DNA of 46,492 bases, taken from contig NZ_JYFE01000015.1 of the NCBI RefSeq assembly GCF_000877395.1, positions 1 through 46,492 on the forward strand, in the 5' to 3' direction. The position numbers were made by a program, and so were the translations under genes. Every line of letters begins with the position of its first letter. Position 1 is the first letter of the stretch. The DNA comes from Jannaschia aquimarina. GTDB lineage: Bacteria > Pseudomonadota > Alphaproteobacteria > Rhodobacterales > Rhodobacteraceae. The notes under the pieces were generated by a model. That model worked only from the letters and a program-made list of their open reading frames with translations. It was not told the DNA's origin and made no database searches. This document shows, piece by piece, positions 18,460 to 27,625 of this stretch.

Positions 18460-19319
18460 CCCTGTCGAACGAGCGGCTGGGCATCGCGCTGATGGTCGCG
18501 ACGACGGCCGTCTTCGCGGCACAGGACGGCATCTCCCGCCATCTGGCGGCCGAGTACAACGTCCTGATGGTGGTGATGATCCGCTACTGGTTCTTCGCCG
18601 CCTTCGTTGTGACGGTGGCGACGCGCCGCGCCGGCCTCAGGGCCGCGGCCGCCACCTCCAGGCCGATCCTACAGGCGACGCGCGGTCTGCTGCTCGCCGC
18701 CGAGATCTGCGTGATGGTCGCGGCCTTCACCTTGCTCGGGCTCGTCGAGAGCCATGCCATCTTCGCTGTCTACCCCCTGCTCGTCGCCGCCCTGTCCGGC
18801 CCGATCCTGGGCGAGAGCGTGGGTTGGCGCCGTTGGGCGGCCATCGGCGTCGGCTTCACCGGCGTCCTGATCATCCTCGGGCCGGGATCCGGCGTCTTCT
18901 CGCCCCTTGCGCTCATCCCACTGACCTCGGCGGCGATGTTCGCGCTCTATAACCTGCTGACACGGCTCGCCGCCAAGACGGACCGGACGGAAACCAGCTT
19001 CTTCTGGACGGGAACGGTCGGGGCGCTCTTCATGACGGTGGTCGGCATCTGGTTCTGGGAACCGATGACCCGCGCCGATTGGGTCTGGATGGCCACGCTC
19101 TGCGTGACGGGGGCGACCGGCCACTGGCTCCTGATCCGCACCTACGAGGCCGCCGAGGCGAGCACGGTCCAGCCCTTCGCCTATCTCCAACTCGTCTTCG
19201 CCAGCCTGATCGGCCTAGTGATCTTTGGAGAGTCGCTGCGCGCCGAGCTTGTCTGGGGCGGTGCGCTGGTCGTCGCGGCCGGGCTCTTCACGCTCTGGCG
19301 GTCAGGCCGCGTGAAGTAA
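18456..19319 (+). CDS. DMT (EamA) family transporter
   Basis: A 287-residue membrane protein with ten predicted helices in two EamA repeats, the drug/metabolite transporter layout. The first repeat opens with ERLGIALMVATTAVFAAQDG and includes an ESHAIFAVYPLL segment; the second ends with VVAAGLFTLWR. The direction and substrate of transport are unknown. The GTG start overlaps the mnmD stop, so it is translationally coupled, though no functional link is evident. It converges with the slt gene. Confidence 0.88.
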   Translation: MTLSNERLGIALMVATTAVFAAQDGISRHLAAEYNVLMVVMIRYWFFAAFVVTVATRRAGLRAAAATSRPILQATRGLLLAAEICVMVAAFTLLGLVESHAIFAVYPLLVAALSGPILGESVGWRRWAAIGVGFTGVLIILGPGSGVFSPLALIPLTSAAMFALYNLLTRLAAKTDRTETSFFWTGTVGALFMTVVGIWFWEPMTRADWVWMATLCVTGATGHWLLIRTYEAAEASTVQPFAYLQLVFASLIGLVIFGESLRAELVWGGALVVAAGLFTLWRSGRVK

Positions 19320-19349
19320 GGGGCGCAGGCTGTGTTCGCCACCCCCCTT
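19318..19349. terminator. Weak terminator-like inverted repeat between convergent genes
   Basis: AAGGGG at 19318-19323 pairs with CCCCTT at 19344-19349 across a 20-base loop, in the gap between the convergent EamA and slt genes. There is no T-tract, and the left arm begins in the stop codon. It is a candidate only because of its position. Confidence 0.25.
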
Positions 19350-19367
19350 CCGGTCTGAAGGGCGACC

Positions 19368-21383
19368 TTAACCGTCCTCGCCGCTGCGCGTCGCCATCAC
19401 CGGGCCCGGGGCGAACTCCCCATAACCGTTGCGCAACCATTCGGTCAGGCTGACCGCCTCGGGCAGGCCGGCAAGTTGCGCGCGGTAGGGCAAAAGCGAC
19501 TCCGACACCCGCATGATGTAGTTGCGCGTCTCCGAGAAGGGCACATCCTCGATCCAGTCCACGATATCGACGGACGGATCGGACGGGTCGCCCAGACGGG
19601 CCGACCAGCGCCGCGCGCGAGAGGGCCCCGCGTTGTAGGCGGCCGGAACCAGAACGGGCGACGGCCCGAACTCGGCCTCCAGTTCGCCCAGATAGGCGGT
19701 GCCGAGCCGCGCATTGTAAAGCGGGTCATCGGTCAGCCGCCATTTCTCGTAGTTCAGCCCGATCAGGCCCGCCATCTCGCGGGCGGTGCCGGGCATGAGC
19801 TGCATCAGCCCCCGCGCGCCCGCATGGCTGACGACGATGGGATCGAACTCGCTCTCGCGGCGGGCAATGGACAGGGACAGTTCTGGCGCCACCGGGCTTT
19901 CCAGCGCGGCCAGCGGTGTCACAGGGTAGTAGCCCCTGTGCAATTCCATCCCGCGCAGAGCGGCCCTCTTGGCGATCTTCAGAGCGACATGGGGCTCGTC
20001 CCAGGACAGGACCTCGTCGATCAGCGTGCCGATTTCCTCGCGCGGAAGCACGTCGGCCAGATGCGTCGCGAACCGCTCCGCCAGGTCCCGCTCACCCAGT
20101 TCCGCCAATTCCCGGGCCGCTTCGAGAACGGTGCTGTCCTGCAGCGACGTCTCGGCCAGCGGGGGGAAACGCTCGTCGCCCGCCAAAAGCGGATCCGGCG
20201 CGATGCCGCCACGCTCGGCGGCGAGCTGTCCGTAGAAACTGGTCTGGTATTCCGCACCGGCGGCGTAGGCGGCCTCGGCGCCTTCCGCATCGCCCGCCTC
20301 TTCCAGCGCGCGTCCCAGCCAGTAGCCGGCGCGCCCCTTGCTGATCGGCGACGCGACGGCGGCATCGAAACGCCGGAAATGCTCTGCCGCGAGCGAGGGG
20401 TCATCCAGATGGCGCAGCGCGATATACCCGGCCAGCCATTCGATCTGGCCGCTGTCGCGATGTCCTTCCGGCAGCCCGTGATTGGCCGCGACCCGGTAGC
20501 CGTCGCGCGGATGGCCGTCCTGCTTCAGCCCCCGTGCGAGCCGGTAGCGATGTGGCGCCCAGGCTTCGGGCGAGACGAGGCTGTCTGCGTCCGTGTCATA
20601 GGCGAAAAGCAGTTCCAGCGCGCCGTCCTCGCCCCGTATCCGACCCTTGTCGAGACGCCAGCGGAACCGCTCGTAGGCGAGGCCGGCATGGCTGCGCAGG
20701 GTTTCGGGGACCGCCGCGATAAGCGCGTCGACGCCCGGTTTGCCCTCGCGGAGCGCGATGCGGGCTTCGGCCAGGGCGCGTTCCGGCCCCTCGACCAGAG
20801 GCAGGGTCCGACCGGCGGATTTCAGGTCGCCCGACCAGATCATCGCGTCCAGCCGCGCGGGGTGGAACGGCTCCAGCACTTCGCCGAATACCTCGATGAA
20901 GCCGGCATGGGCGGCCGGTGGCATCGGGCGGGTCAGCCAGCTGTCGATGGCGATCGCCTCGGCCTCGTCGGTGCGGCCCGCGGCCCGCAACGCGATCGCA
21001 AGCCGCAGCGCGCCGTTGCCGGTATTCGGCTCACGCCCGTCGAAGAAGGCGATCACCTCGGACGGCGGCAGCGCAACCGGCATCACCTGTTCCGCACGGA
21101 TGCGCATCAGATCGAGACCTGGCCAATCGGCGTTACGGTCGAGGAAATCGACCATCTCGGCAAAGCTGCCCGCACGGTCCCGAAGCAGGTGCCACAGCAG
21201 CACGTCCCGCAGCACATCCTCGTCCACGCGGGTCATGGCGGCGCGGGCGGCGTCGGGACGCCCGTCGCGCAGATGGCTCAGACCCAGCGTGAACTCCCCG
21301 TCCGCGCGCGAGGCGGGGGCGAGTGTCAGCGATACGGCCAGGGCGGTGGTGGCGGCCAGGGCCAATCGTCGAAACGGCGTCAT
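19368..21383 (-). CDS. slt: Soluble lytic murein transglycosylase
   Basis: This 671-residue Slt70-type enzyme cleaves peptidoglycan glycan strands with 1,6-anhydro bond formation in the periplasm. The signal peptide covers about residues 1-27 ([20 protein letters not shown]). A long alpha-superhelical U/L domain with repeated Ala-rich helices spans to about residue 480. The C-terminal SLT domain has the catalytic Glu in [12 protein letters not shown], the [10 protein letters not shown] motif and the AYNAGPSR segment. Length is in the usual range. It is divergent from dapA with 167 bases between the starts. Confidence 0.94.
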   Translation of the reverse strand: MTPFRRLALAATTALAVSLTLAPASRADGEFTLGLSHLRDGRPDAARAAMTRVDEDVLRDVLLWHLLRDRAGSFAEMVDFLDRNADWPGLDLMRIRAEQVMPVALPPSEVIAFFDGREPNTGNGALRLAIALRAAGRTDEAEAIAIDSWLTRPMPPAAHAGFIEVFGEVLEPFHPARLDAMIWSGDLKSAGRTLPLVEGPERALAEARIALREGKPGVDALIAAVPETLRSHAGLAYERFRWRLDKGRIRGEDGALELLFAYDTDADSLVSPEAWAPHRYRLARGLKQDGHPRDGYRVAANHGLPEGHRDSGQIEWLAGYIALRHLDDPSLAAEHFRRFDAAVASPISKGRAGYWLGRALEEAGDAEGAEAAYAAGAEYQTSFYGQLAAERGGIAPDPLLAGDERFPPLAETSLQDSTVLEAARELAELGERDLAERFATHLADVLPREEIGTLIDEVLSWDEPHVALKIAKRAALRGMELHRGYYPVTPLAALESPVAPELSLSIARRESEFDPIVVSHAGARGLMQLMPGTAREMAGLIGLNYEKWRLTDDPLYNARLGTAYLGELEAEFGPSPVLVPAAYNAGPSRARRWSARLGDPSDPSVDIVDWIEDVPFSETRNYIMRVSESLLPYRAQLAGLPEAVSLTEWLRNGYGEFAPGPVMATRSGEDG

Positions 21384-21490
21384 GGTCGATCTCCCTCGGC
21401 GGGCAAATTGGCGACTATTCAGGGGGGATTCCAGCCCGAAAACACGGCTTTATTGAGGCTCCCATAACAAATCGCCATGACCGCGCCGTC

Positions 21491-21519
21491 TTGTCGCGAC
21501 CAGAGGTGGAAGCTAGACG
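21491..21519 (+). promoter_or_regulatory. Candidate sigma-70 type promoter of dapA
   Basis: TTGTCG at 21491-21496 and TAGACG at 21514-21519 are 17 bases apart and about 30 bases before the dapA ATG, in the slt-dapA divergent gap. The hexamers match consensus only partly. Confidence 0.35.
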
Positions 21520-21550
21520 GGCCCGGATCGCCGCAAAGAGGAGTTACGCG

Positions 21551-22423
21551 ATGTTCAAGGGATCCCTATGCGCCCTGGTCACGCCCTTCAAAGGCGGCAC
21601 TATCGACTTCGACGCACTCGCCGCGCTGGTCGATTGGCATGTCGAGGAAGGCACGCACGGCCTCGTGCCCGTGGGCACGACCGGCGAGAGCCCGACCCTC
21701 AGCCACGAGGAACACGAAGCCGTGGTCGAGGCCGTGGTGAAGCAAGCGGCCGGGCGGATCCCGGTGATCGCAGGCGCCGGCTCCAACAACACGATCGAGG
21801 CGCGGCGCTTCGTCGAACACGCGAAATCCGTCGGCGCGGATGCGGCCCTGGTCGTGACGCCCTACTACAACAAGCCCACGCAGGATGGCCTCTATGCCCA
21901 TTTCGCCAATCTGGCGGAGGTTGGGCTGCCGATCCTGATCTACAACATTCCCGGCCGGTCCGTCGTCGACATGACGCCCGCCACGATGGGGCGCCTGGCG
22001 CAACTCGACGCGATCATCGGCGTCAAGGATGCGACCGGCGACCTGGCCCGCGTCAGCCAGCAGCGCATCACCTGCGGCACGGACTTCCTGCAGATCTCCG
22101 GTGAGGACGCGACCGCCCACGGCTTCAACGCGCAGGGCGGCGTCGGCTGCATCAGCGTGACCTGCAACGTCGCCCCGCGCCTCCTGTCGCAGATGCAGGA
22201 AGCGTGCCTGGCGGGCGACTACGCCACGGCGCTGGAAATTCAGGACCGACTGATGCCGTTGCATCAGGCCATCTTCACCGAGCCCGGCCTCGTCGGCGCC
22301 AAATACGCGCTGTCGCTGTTGGGCAAGTGTTCAGACGAAGTCCGCCTTCCACTCACCCCGCTCGGCGAGGGAACGCGCCTGCTGGTCAAGGATGCGATGC
22401 GTCATGCCGGCCTGCTGAATTGA
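21551..22423 (+). CDS. dapA: 4-hydroxy-tetrahydrodipicolinate synthase
   Basis: DapA, 290 residues, condenses pyruvate with aspartate semialdehyde in the diaminopimelate/lysine pathway. The TIM-barrel protein shows GTTGESPTL (Thr44/45), Tyr131 and Arg136 in YNIPGRS, and the Schiff-base lysine Lys159 in IGVKDATGD. The ATG at 21551 follows AGAGGAG and gives the usual N-terminus ([14 protein letters not shown]); an open frame upstream is not used. It overlaps the MFS gene by TTGA. Its product feeds both peptidoglycan and lysine. Confidence 0.97.
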   Translation: MFKGSLCALVTPFKGGTIDFDALAALVDWHVEEGTHGLVPVGTTGESPTLSHEEHEAVVEAVVKQAAGRIPVIAGAGSNNTIEARRFVEHAKSVGADAALVVTPYYNKPTQDGLYAHFANLAEVGLPILIYNIPGRSVVDMTPATMGRLAQLDAIIGVKDATGDLARVSQQRITCGTDFLQISGEDATAHGFNAQGGVGCISVTCNVAPRLLSQMQEACLAGDYATALEIQDRLMPLHQAIFTEPGLVGAKYALSLLGKCSDEVRLPLTPLGEGTRLLVKDAMRHAGLLN

Positions 22424-23598
22424 GCACCGGTCTGCCGAAGGGGCTGGTGCCCCTCCTCTCGGCCTCGAACTTCGTCATCGGCATGGGTGCCTTCCTGGTG
22501 GTGGGCATGCTGGCCCCGCTGGCACGGGACATGGGGATGTCACCTGCGCGTGCGGGCTGGGTGATGACGTCCTACGCAATCGGCTATGCGCTCCTGTCGC
22601 CGCTGCTGGTTTCGCTGACCGGGCGCTTCGGGCGCCGCCGGGTGCTGGCAGCGGGCATGGCGGTTTTCGCGGCCGGATGCGCGGCCTCGGCGCTCGCCCC
22701 AAGCGAAGGCGCGCTTTATGCCGCGCGCGTGCTGGCCGCCGCGGGGGCGGGAATGTCGACGCCCGTCACGGCCGCTGTCGCCGCCGGGCTCGCGCCGCCG
22801 GAGAAACGGGCCAGCGTGTTGGCCATGGTGTTCTTCGGGCTCACGCTGGCGCAGGTGCTGGGCGTGCCGGCCGGAAGCTGGGTCGCCTACGCCTTCGGAT
22901 GGCGCGCGGCCTTCTGGCTGGTGACCGGTCTCGCGGTCCTCGCCGCCGTCGCGCTCTGGCTGCGGGTGCCTGCGGGCCTGCGGTTCCAGGCGGTCACGCT
23001 CCGCGATCTGGGCGAGGTGCTGTCAGACGGCCGCCTGATGCTGGCGATCCTCTTCACCGCCTCGTTCCTCGGCGCGATCTACGTTCCCTACACCTACCTC
23101 TCGCCCCTGTTGGAAGAGACGATGGGCCTGGGCCGAGACGGCGTGACCATCGCATTGGCGATCTACGGATGCGGAGCCGTGGCCGGGAACCTCGCGGGCG
23201 GCGTCCTCGCGGATCGGTTGGGACCCGGGCGGACACTGACGCTGCTGGCGATCAGCCAGATCCCCCTGATGGCGCTGATCTCGACCTTGCCGTGGGGGCT
23301 GCCTTCCGCGCTGACGCTCTTCGTCGTCTGGGCGCTCTTCGGCTGGTCCTTCATCGCCGGCCAGCAGGCGCGGCTAGTGGGGCTGGCCGGGGCCCGTGCG
23401 CCGGTCGCGCTCGCGCTGAATGCCGCCGCGATCTATGTCGGTGCCGCGGTCGGCGCGGCGCTCGGAGGCTGGGTGGTCGCGGCATTCGGCCTCAGGGCGG
23501 TCGGACTTGGCGGCGCCGTCGCGGCGCTGGTCGCCGTCGTCCATATCGCCCTGTCGCTGCGGCATCCCCCCGTGGACAGGCGCAGCGCGGATGCATAG
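22420..23598 (+). CDS. MFS transporter
   Basis: A 392-residue protein with 12 predicted membrane helices, major facilitator superfamily. The signature loop between helices 2 and 3 is [14 protein letters not shown], and a related motif, [14 protein letters not shown], recurs between helices 8 and 9, consistent with a sugar-efflux/drug-efflux type (SotB/AraJ-like). I place the start at TTG 22420, which overlaps the dapA stop as TTGA and gives a hydrophilic STGLPKG before helix 1; a later ATG would cut into the first helix. Substrate unknown. Confidence 0.86.
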   Translation: MSTGLPKGLVPLLSASNFVIGMGAFLVVGMLAPLARDMGMSPARAGWVMTSYAIGYALLSPLLVSLTGRFGRRRVLAAGMAVFAAGCAASALAPSEGALYAARVLAAAGAGMSTPVTAAVAAGLAPPEKRASVLAMVFFGLTLAQVLGVPAGSWVAYAFGWRAAFWLVTGLAVLAAVALWLRVPAGLRFQAVTLRDLGEVLSDGRLMLAILFTASFLGAIYVPYTYLSPLLEETMGLGRDGVTIALAIYGCGAVAGNLAGGVLADRLGPGRTLTLLAISQIPLMALISTLPWGLPSALTLFVVWALFGWSFIAGQQARLVGLAGARAPVALALNAAAIYVGAAVGAALGGWVVAAFGLRAVGLGGAVAALVAVVHIALSLRHPPVDRRSADA

Positions 23599-23607
23599 GT
23601 GCCTCTC

Positions 23608-24090
23608 ATGGCCAAGAAACAGACCCCCGAGGACAAGAACTACAAGGTGATCGCCGAGAACCGGCGCGCCCGGTTCGAATATGCCATCGAGGACGACCTC
23701 GAGGTCGGGATCATGCTCATGGGGTCAGAGGTAAAATCCCTCCGAGAAGGTCAGGCCAACATCGCCGAGAGCTATTGCGAGGTGAAGGACGGCGAGCTGT
23801 GGCTCGTGAACGCCCATGTCGCGACCTATGCGCCTGCCGTCACCTGGGGTCATGAGGAACGGCGCCGCCGCAAGCTGTTGGCCAAGCGGGGCGAAATCGC
23901 CAAGCTGTGGAAGGCGGCGGACCGGGCGGGCTACACGATCGTGCCGCTGGTCATGTACTTCAATCACCGTGGGATCGTGAAGCTGAAGGTCGGCATCGGC
24001 AAAGGCAAGAACGTCGCCGACAAGCGCGAGACCAGCGCCAAGCGCGACTGGCAGCGCCAGAAGGCCCGCCTTCTGAAAGAGCACGGCTGA
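23608..24090 (+). CDS. smpB: SsrA-binding protein SmpB
   Basis: SmpB, 160 residues, binds tmRNA and is required for trans-translation of stalled ribosomes. The OB-fold core has the family pieces [30 protein letters not shown] and the C-terminal lysine-rich tail [16 protein letters not shown] that enters the mRNA channel. The ATG at 23608 begins the usual MAKK; a GTG nine bases upstream is in frame but less likely. The tmRNA gene itself is not in the window. Confidence 0.96.
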   Translation: MAKKQTPEDKNYKVIAENRRARFEYAIEDDLEVGIMLMGSEVKSLREGQANIAESYCEVKDGELWLVNAHVATYAPAVTWGHEERRRRKLLAKRGEIAKLWKAADRAGYTIVPLVMYFNHRGIVKLKVGIGKGKNVADKRETSAKRDWQRQKARLLKEHG

Positions 24091-24125
24091 CCGCGTCACA
24101 CCCGTCCGCGGGCTGGAACGGGCTT

Positions 24126-24157
24126 GGACCGGCGCCTCGCAGGCGGTAGGCCGGTCC
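24126..24157 (+). promoter_or_regulatory. Strong hairpin between smpB and sseA
   Basis: GGACCGGC (24126-24133) pairs with GCCGGTCC (24150-24157), and GCCT-CGC-AGGC (24134-24144) stacks inside with a five-base bulge. It lies three bases before an unusually complete ribosome-binding site, AGGAGGTGA at 24161-24169, that drives sseA. No T-tract follows, so it may be a factor-dependent terminator or an mRNA 5'-end stabiliser. Confidence 0.4.
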
Positions 24158-24173
24158 GGCAGGAGGTGACCGC

Positions 24174-25043
24174 ATGACCGACGATCCCGCCACCCTCGTC
24201 TCGACCGCCTGGCTGGCCCAGCGTCTGCCCGCCCCCGACACGCGCGTGATCGACGCCTCATGGTATCTGCCAGACATGGGCCGCGATCCGCGCGAGGAAT
24301 ATGGCGAGGCGCATATCCCCGGAGCGCGGTTCGTCGCGCTGGACGATGTGTCGGACGCCCGCTCCGCCCTGCCCCACACCGCGCCCCCGGTCGAGAAGTT
24401 CATGTCCCGGATGCGACGCATCGGGGTCGGCGACGGGCATACAGTCGTGATCTACGATGGCGCCGAGGGCGGCATCTTCTCGGCCGCACGGCTCTGGTGG
24501 CTGTTCCGCGTCTTCGGGCAGCGCGCCGCCGTGCTGGATGGCGGGCTCTCCAAATGGCGCGCCGAAGGGCGGCCCGTCACCGCAGAGCCGCCGACCATCC
24601 GAGACCGCCACATGACGGTCACGGCGCATCCCGACCTGCTCTGGGACGTCACGCAGGTCGCGCAGACGGCAAAGCTGGGCAAGACGCAGATCGTCGATGC
24701 GCGCAGCGCCTCCCGGTTCGCCGGCGAAGCGCCCGAGCCGCGACCGGGTCTGCGCGCCGGGCACATTCCCAACGCGCGCAACCTGCCCTATCCGATGCTG
24801 TTCGAGGCGGACGGTACGATGAAGGATCCGGACGGCCTGCGCGCCGCGTTCGAGGAGGCCGGCATCGACCTGACCCGTCCCGTGGTCACGTCCTGCGGAT
24901 CGGGCGTGACGGCGGCGATCCTGAACCTCGCCCTGGCCCGGCTGGGTCACACCGATCACGCGCTCTATGACGGGTCCTGGTCCGAATGGGGGATGTATCC
25001 CGACCTTCCCGTCGCCACAGGTCCCGCCGGCGAGGCGCACTGA
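24174..25043 (+). CDS. sseA: 3-mercaptopyruvate sulfurtransferase
   Basis: The 289-residue protein has two rhodanese domains, the first non-catalytic and the second with the active Cys241 in the loop CGSGVTA. That loop sequence is the mercaptopyruvate-sulfurtransferase type rather than thiosulfate sulfurtransferase (CRKGVTA). It also has VLDGGLSKWRAEG and the linker typical of SseA. The enzyme moves sulfur from 3-mercaptopyruvate, a transamination product of cysteine, to thiols or cyanide. The stop overlaps the ATG of an aminotransferase (TGATG), which could supply the substrate. Confidence 0.93.
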   Translation: MTDDPATLVSTAWLAQRLPAPDTRVIDASWYLPDMGRDPREEYGEAHIPGARFVALDDVSDARSALPHTAPPVEKFMSRMRRIGVGDGHTVVIYDGAEGGIFSAARLWWLFRVFGQRAAVLDGGLSKWRAEGRPVTAEPPTIRDRHMTVTAHPDLLWDVTQVAQTAKLGKTQIVDARSASRFAGEAPEPRPGLRAGHIPNARNLPYPMLFEADGTMKDPDGLRAAFEEAGIDLTRPVVTSCGSGVTAAILNLALARLGHTDHALYDGSWSEWGMYPDLPVATGPAGEAH

Positions 25044-26203
25044 TGTTCGGATCGCTCAAGCCTCAGCCAGAGGACAAGATCCTCGCGCTCATGTCCGCAT
25101 TTCGGGACGATCCGCGCGGCGACAAGATCGACCTCGGCGTCGGCGTCTACCGCGATGCCCAAGGCCGCACGCCGGTCATGCGCGCCGTCAAGTCCGCAGA
25201 ACGCCAGCTGGTCGAGAACCAGACCACCAAAAGCTATACCGGTCTCACCGGCGACCCCGCCTTCGCGGATGCGCTGGGCCACCTGGTCCTCGGCAACGCG
25301 CCGTTCTCCCATGCGGCGACTCCGGGCGGGACCGGCGCCGTTCACCAGGCGCTGCAGCTTGTCCGCATGGCGAAGCCTGACGCGACGCTCTGGCTGAGCG
25401 AGCCGACCTGGCCGAACCATACCGCCATCGCCGCCCATCTCGGCATCCGGACCCGCACCTACCGCTACTACGACACCGATACCGGGGGCGTCTGGTTCTC
25501 TGCGATGGCCGAGGATCTGGAACGGGCCGCGCCGGGGGACGCGGTCATGCTGCATGGCTGCTGCCACAACCCGACCGGCGCCGACCTCGCGCTGCCCCAG
25601 TGGCGCGAGATCGCAGAGATCCTGGACCAGCGCCGCGCACTTCCGATTGTAGACCTCGCCTATCTGGGCTTCGCCGAGGGGCTGGACGCCGATGCCGCCG
25701 GCCTGCACATCCTGGCCGAGGCGGTTCCCGAACTCCTGGTTGCGGTCTCCTGCTCCAAGAATTTCGGGCTCTACCGGGATCGCGTCGGTCTGTTGCTGGC
25801 CCTGTCGGACGCCCCCGCGGTGCAGGGGTCGCTCGCCGCCCTCAACCGGCTCACCTATTCCTTCCCGCCCGACCACGGCGCGCGCGTGGTGCAGATGATC
25901 CTCGACGATCCCGAGATGCGCGCCGATTGGCAGGCAGAACTCGACGACATGCGCACGGGAATGCAAACCACGCGCCATGCTCTCGCCGATGCCCTGCGGG
26001 AGCGGTCCGGATCCGACCGCTTCGGGTTTCTGGCGGGCCATCACGGCATGTTCTCGCTTCTGCCGGCAACGTCCGAGCAGATCGCGCGCTTGCGAGAGGA
26101 TCACGGCATCTACGTCGTGGGCGACGGCCGCATGAACGTTGCCGGATTGCGACCCGCCGAGGTGCCCGTCCTCGCCGACGCGATCGTCGCCGTCGGGATC
26201 TGA
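25043..26203 (+). CDS. Aromatic/aspartate aminotransferase, class I
   Basis: A 386-residue PLP enzyme of aminotransferase subgroup I-alpha (AspC/TyrB). The start MFGSLKPQPEDKILALM, the segment NQTTKSYTGLTGDP, the GCCHNPTGADL motif and the PLP-lysine region SCSKNFGLYRDRVG are all present, with the substrate-carboxylate Arg near the C-terminus in NVAGLRP. It would transfer amino groups between aromatic or acidic amino acids and 2-oxoglutarate. Translational coupling to sseA suggests a role in cysteine or aromatic 2-oxo acid exchange; exact specificity cannot be read. Confidence 0.92.
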   Translation: MFGSLKPQPEDKILALMSAFRDDPRGDKIDLGVGVYRDAQGRTPVMRAVKSAERQLVENQTTKSYTGLTGDPAFADALGHLVLGNAPFSHAATPGGTGAVHQALQLVRMAKPDATLWLSEPTWPNHTAIAAHLGIRTRTYRYYDTDTGGVWFSAMAEDLERAAPGDAVMLHGCCHNPTGADLALPQWREIAEILDQRRALPIVDLAYLGFAEGLDADAAGLHILAEAVPELLVAVSCSKNFGLYRDRVGLLLALSDAPAVQGSLAALNRLTYSFPPDHGARVVQMILDDPEMRADWQAELDDMRTGMQTTRHALADALRERSGSDRFGFLAGHHGMFSLLPATSEQIARLREDHGIYVVGDGRMNVAGLRPAEVPVLADAIVAVGI

Positions 26204-26210
26204 CGCGCCG

Positions 26211-26852
26211 TCAGCCCAGCCGTTCGGCCTCTTCGCGCAGACGCACCTCGAAGGCCGTCGACAGATGGGCGCGCAACGCATCTGCCGCCGCGGCCCCGTC
26301 CCCGGCTGCGATCGCGTCAACGATGCGCGCATGTTCCTCCAGTGCGTTCTCGCCCCGCCCGGGCACGGCCAGCGATGTCGTCGCCATCAGCGCCATCGAC
26401 CGGTGAACCATGCCAAGCTGCTGGACCAGATACCGGTTGTGCGAGGCCCTGTGGATCTGCGCATGGAACCTGCGATTCGCGCGCGACAGGGCCTGCGCGT
26501 CGTCCAGAAGGGCGCGATCCTCTTCCACCATTGCGCGCAGCACGCGAACTTCTTCGGGTGCGGCGTGCTTGGCGGCGAGGCTTGCGGCCAGCGCCTCCAA
26601 CTCGGTCCGCACCGCGTAAAGCTCTGCCATCTGGTCGTGGTCCAGCGAGGCGACGACGAGGCTGCGTCCGTCCCGTGTCAGCAGGGACTGCGTCTCCAGC
26701 CGTTGCAACGCCTCGCGGATCGGTGTGCGGGACATGCTGAACCGGTCGGCCAGCTCGCTCTCGACGAGGCGGTCCCCCGGCCCGTAGGTGCCCCGGTCGA
26801 TCGCATCGAGGATCAGCGCATGGGCATCGGTCGGATGGGGGGTCGAAGGCAT
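26211..26852 (-). CDS. GntR family transcriptional regulator (FCD domain)
   Basis: The 213-residue regulator has an N-terminal winged helix-turn-helix with RLVESELADRFSMSRTPIREAL, the FadR-subfamily GntR signature, and a C-terminal FCD ligand domain containing the histidine positions of a metal site (RFHAQIHRASHNRYL). The start at 26852 was chosen because the residues upstream are not family-like. It converges with the aminotransferase gene (7-base gap) and is divergent from the HAD gene, so it may control that neighbour. The effector is unknown. Confidence 0.88.
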   Translation of the reverse strand: MPSTPHPTDAHALILDAIDRGTYGPGDRLVESELADRFSMSRTPIREALQRLETQSLLTRDGRSLVVASLDHDQMAELYAVRTELEALAASLAAKHAAPEEVRVLRAMVEEDRALLDDAQALSRANRRFHAQIHRASHNRYLVQQLGMVHRSMALMATTSLAVPGRGENALEEHARIVDAIAAGDGAAAADALRAHLSTAFEVRLREEAERLG

Positions 26853-26946
26853 GGGGCGGTCCGTCTTTCTGGGCAGGCGGACGCTAGCGGGCCAATGCCA
26901 GAAGGCCAAGCTTGCGCAGGTCCGGCGGCCCGGCTAGCCCACGGCG

Positions 26947-27600
26947 ATGCGCGCGGATTTCGCACATATCGACACCTGGGTGTTCGACCTGGACGAGACG
27001 CTCTACCCGCCGTCGACGCCGCTGTTCCCGCAGATCGAGACGCGGATGACCGATTGGATCATGCGAGAGACCGGCGCAGACCGGGTCGAGGCCGATCGGC
27101 TCCGCACGTCCTGGTGGGAGCATCACGGCACCACCCTGGCCGGCCTGATGGCCGATCACGGCATCGACCCGCATCCTTTTCTGGCCGACGTGCACGACAT
27201 CGACTTCTCCGTCCTGTCGCCGGATCCCGCTCTGGCCGACGCGCTGGCCGCCCTTCCGGGCCGCAGGATCATCTTCACCAACGGCACGGTCGGCTACGCG
27301 GCCGAGGTGCTTGCCGCCCGCGGTCTCGGCGATCTCTGGGACGCGGTCTATGGCGTCGAGGAAGCGGGGCTGACGCCCAAACCCCAGCCCGAGGCTTATA
27401 CCCGCGTCTTCGGGGCGGACGGGCTCGACACGACCCGCGCCGCCATGTTCGAGGACACGCCCCGCAATCTCGCCGTGCCGCACACGCTGGGTATGTCCAC
27501 GATCCATGTGGCGCCGGTCGCACTGGCCGCGCCGCACCTGCACCATCACACCGATGACCTCACGCATTTCCTGCGCGACATCACGCGCTCTGGCGCCTGA
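26947..27600 (+). CDS. Pyrimidine 5'-nucleotidase-like HAD hydrolase
   Basis: A 217-residue haloacid dehalogenase-fold protein. Motif I is FDLDETLYPP, motif II IIFTNGT, the motif III lysine lies in GLTPKPQPEAY, and motif IV is MFEDTPRNL. The LDETLYPP form and the cap layout match the Sdt1/pyrimidine 5'-nucleotidase branch, which dephosphorylates UMP/CMP or related phosphates. Substrate specificity is inferred from family likeness. It begins 94 bases from the divergent GntR gene and runs into the hydroxylase gene with a 25-base gap. Confidence 0.87.
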   Translation: MRADFAHIDTWVFDLDETLYPPSTPLFPQIETRMTDWIMRETGADRVEADRLRTSWWEHHGTTLAGLMADHGIDPHPFLADVHDIDFSVLSPDPALADALAALPGRRIIFTNGTVGYAAEVLAARGLGDLWDAVYGVEEAGLTPKPQPEAYTRVFGADGLDTTRAAMFEDTPRNLAVPHTLGMSTIHVAPVALAAPHLHHHTDDLTHFLRDITRSGA

Positions 27601-27625
27601 GCCGTCGCCGCCCTACCTCCGTGTC

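Noticed and set aside
19476-21467. 663-codon plus-strand frame opposite slt
   Set aside because: Antisense shadow of a well-supported lytic transglycosylase with intact signal peptide and SLT motifs.
26139-27557. 472-codon plus-strand frame across the GntR and HAD genes
   Set aside because: It runs antisense to GntR and out of frame through the HAD gene, both of which have clear motifs.
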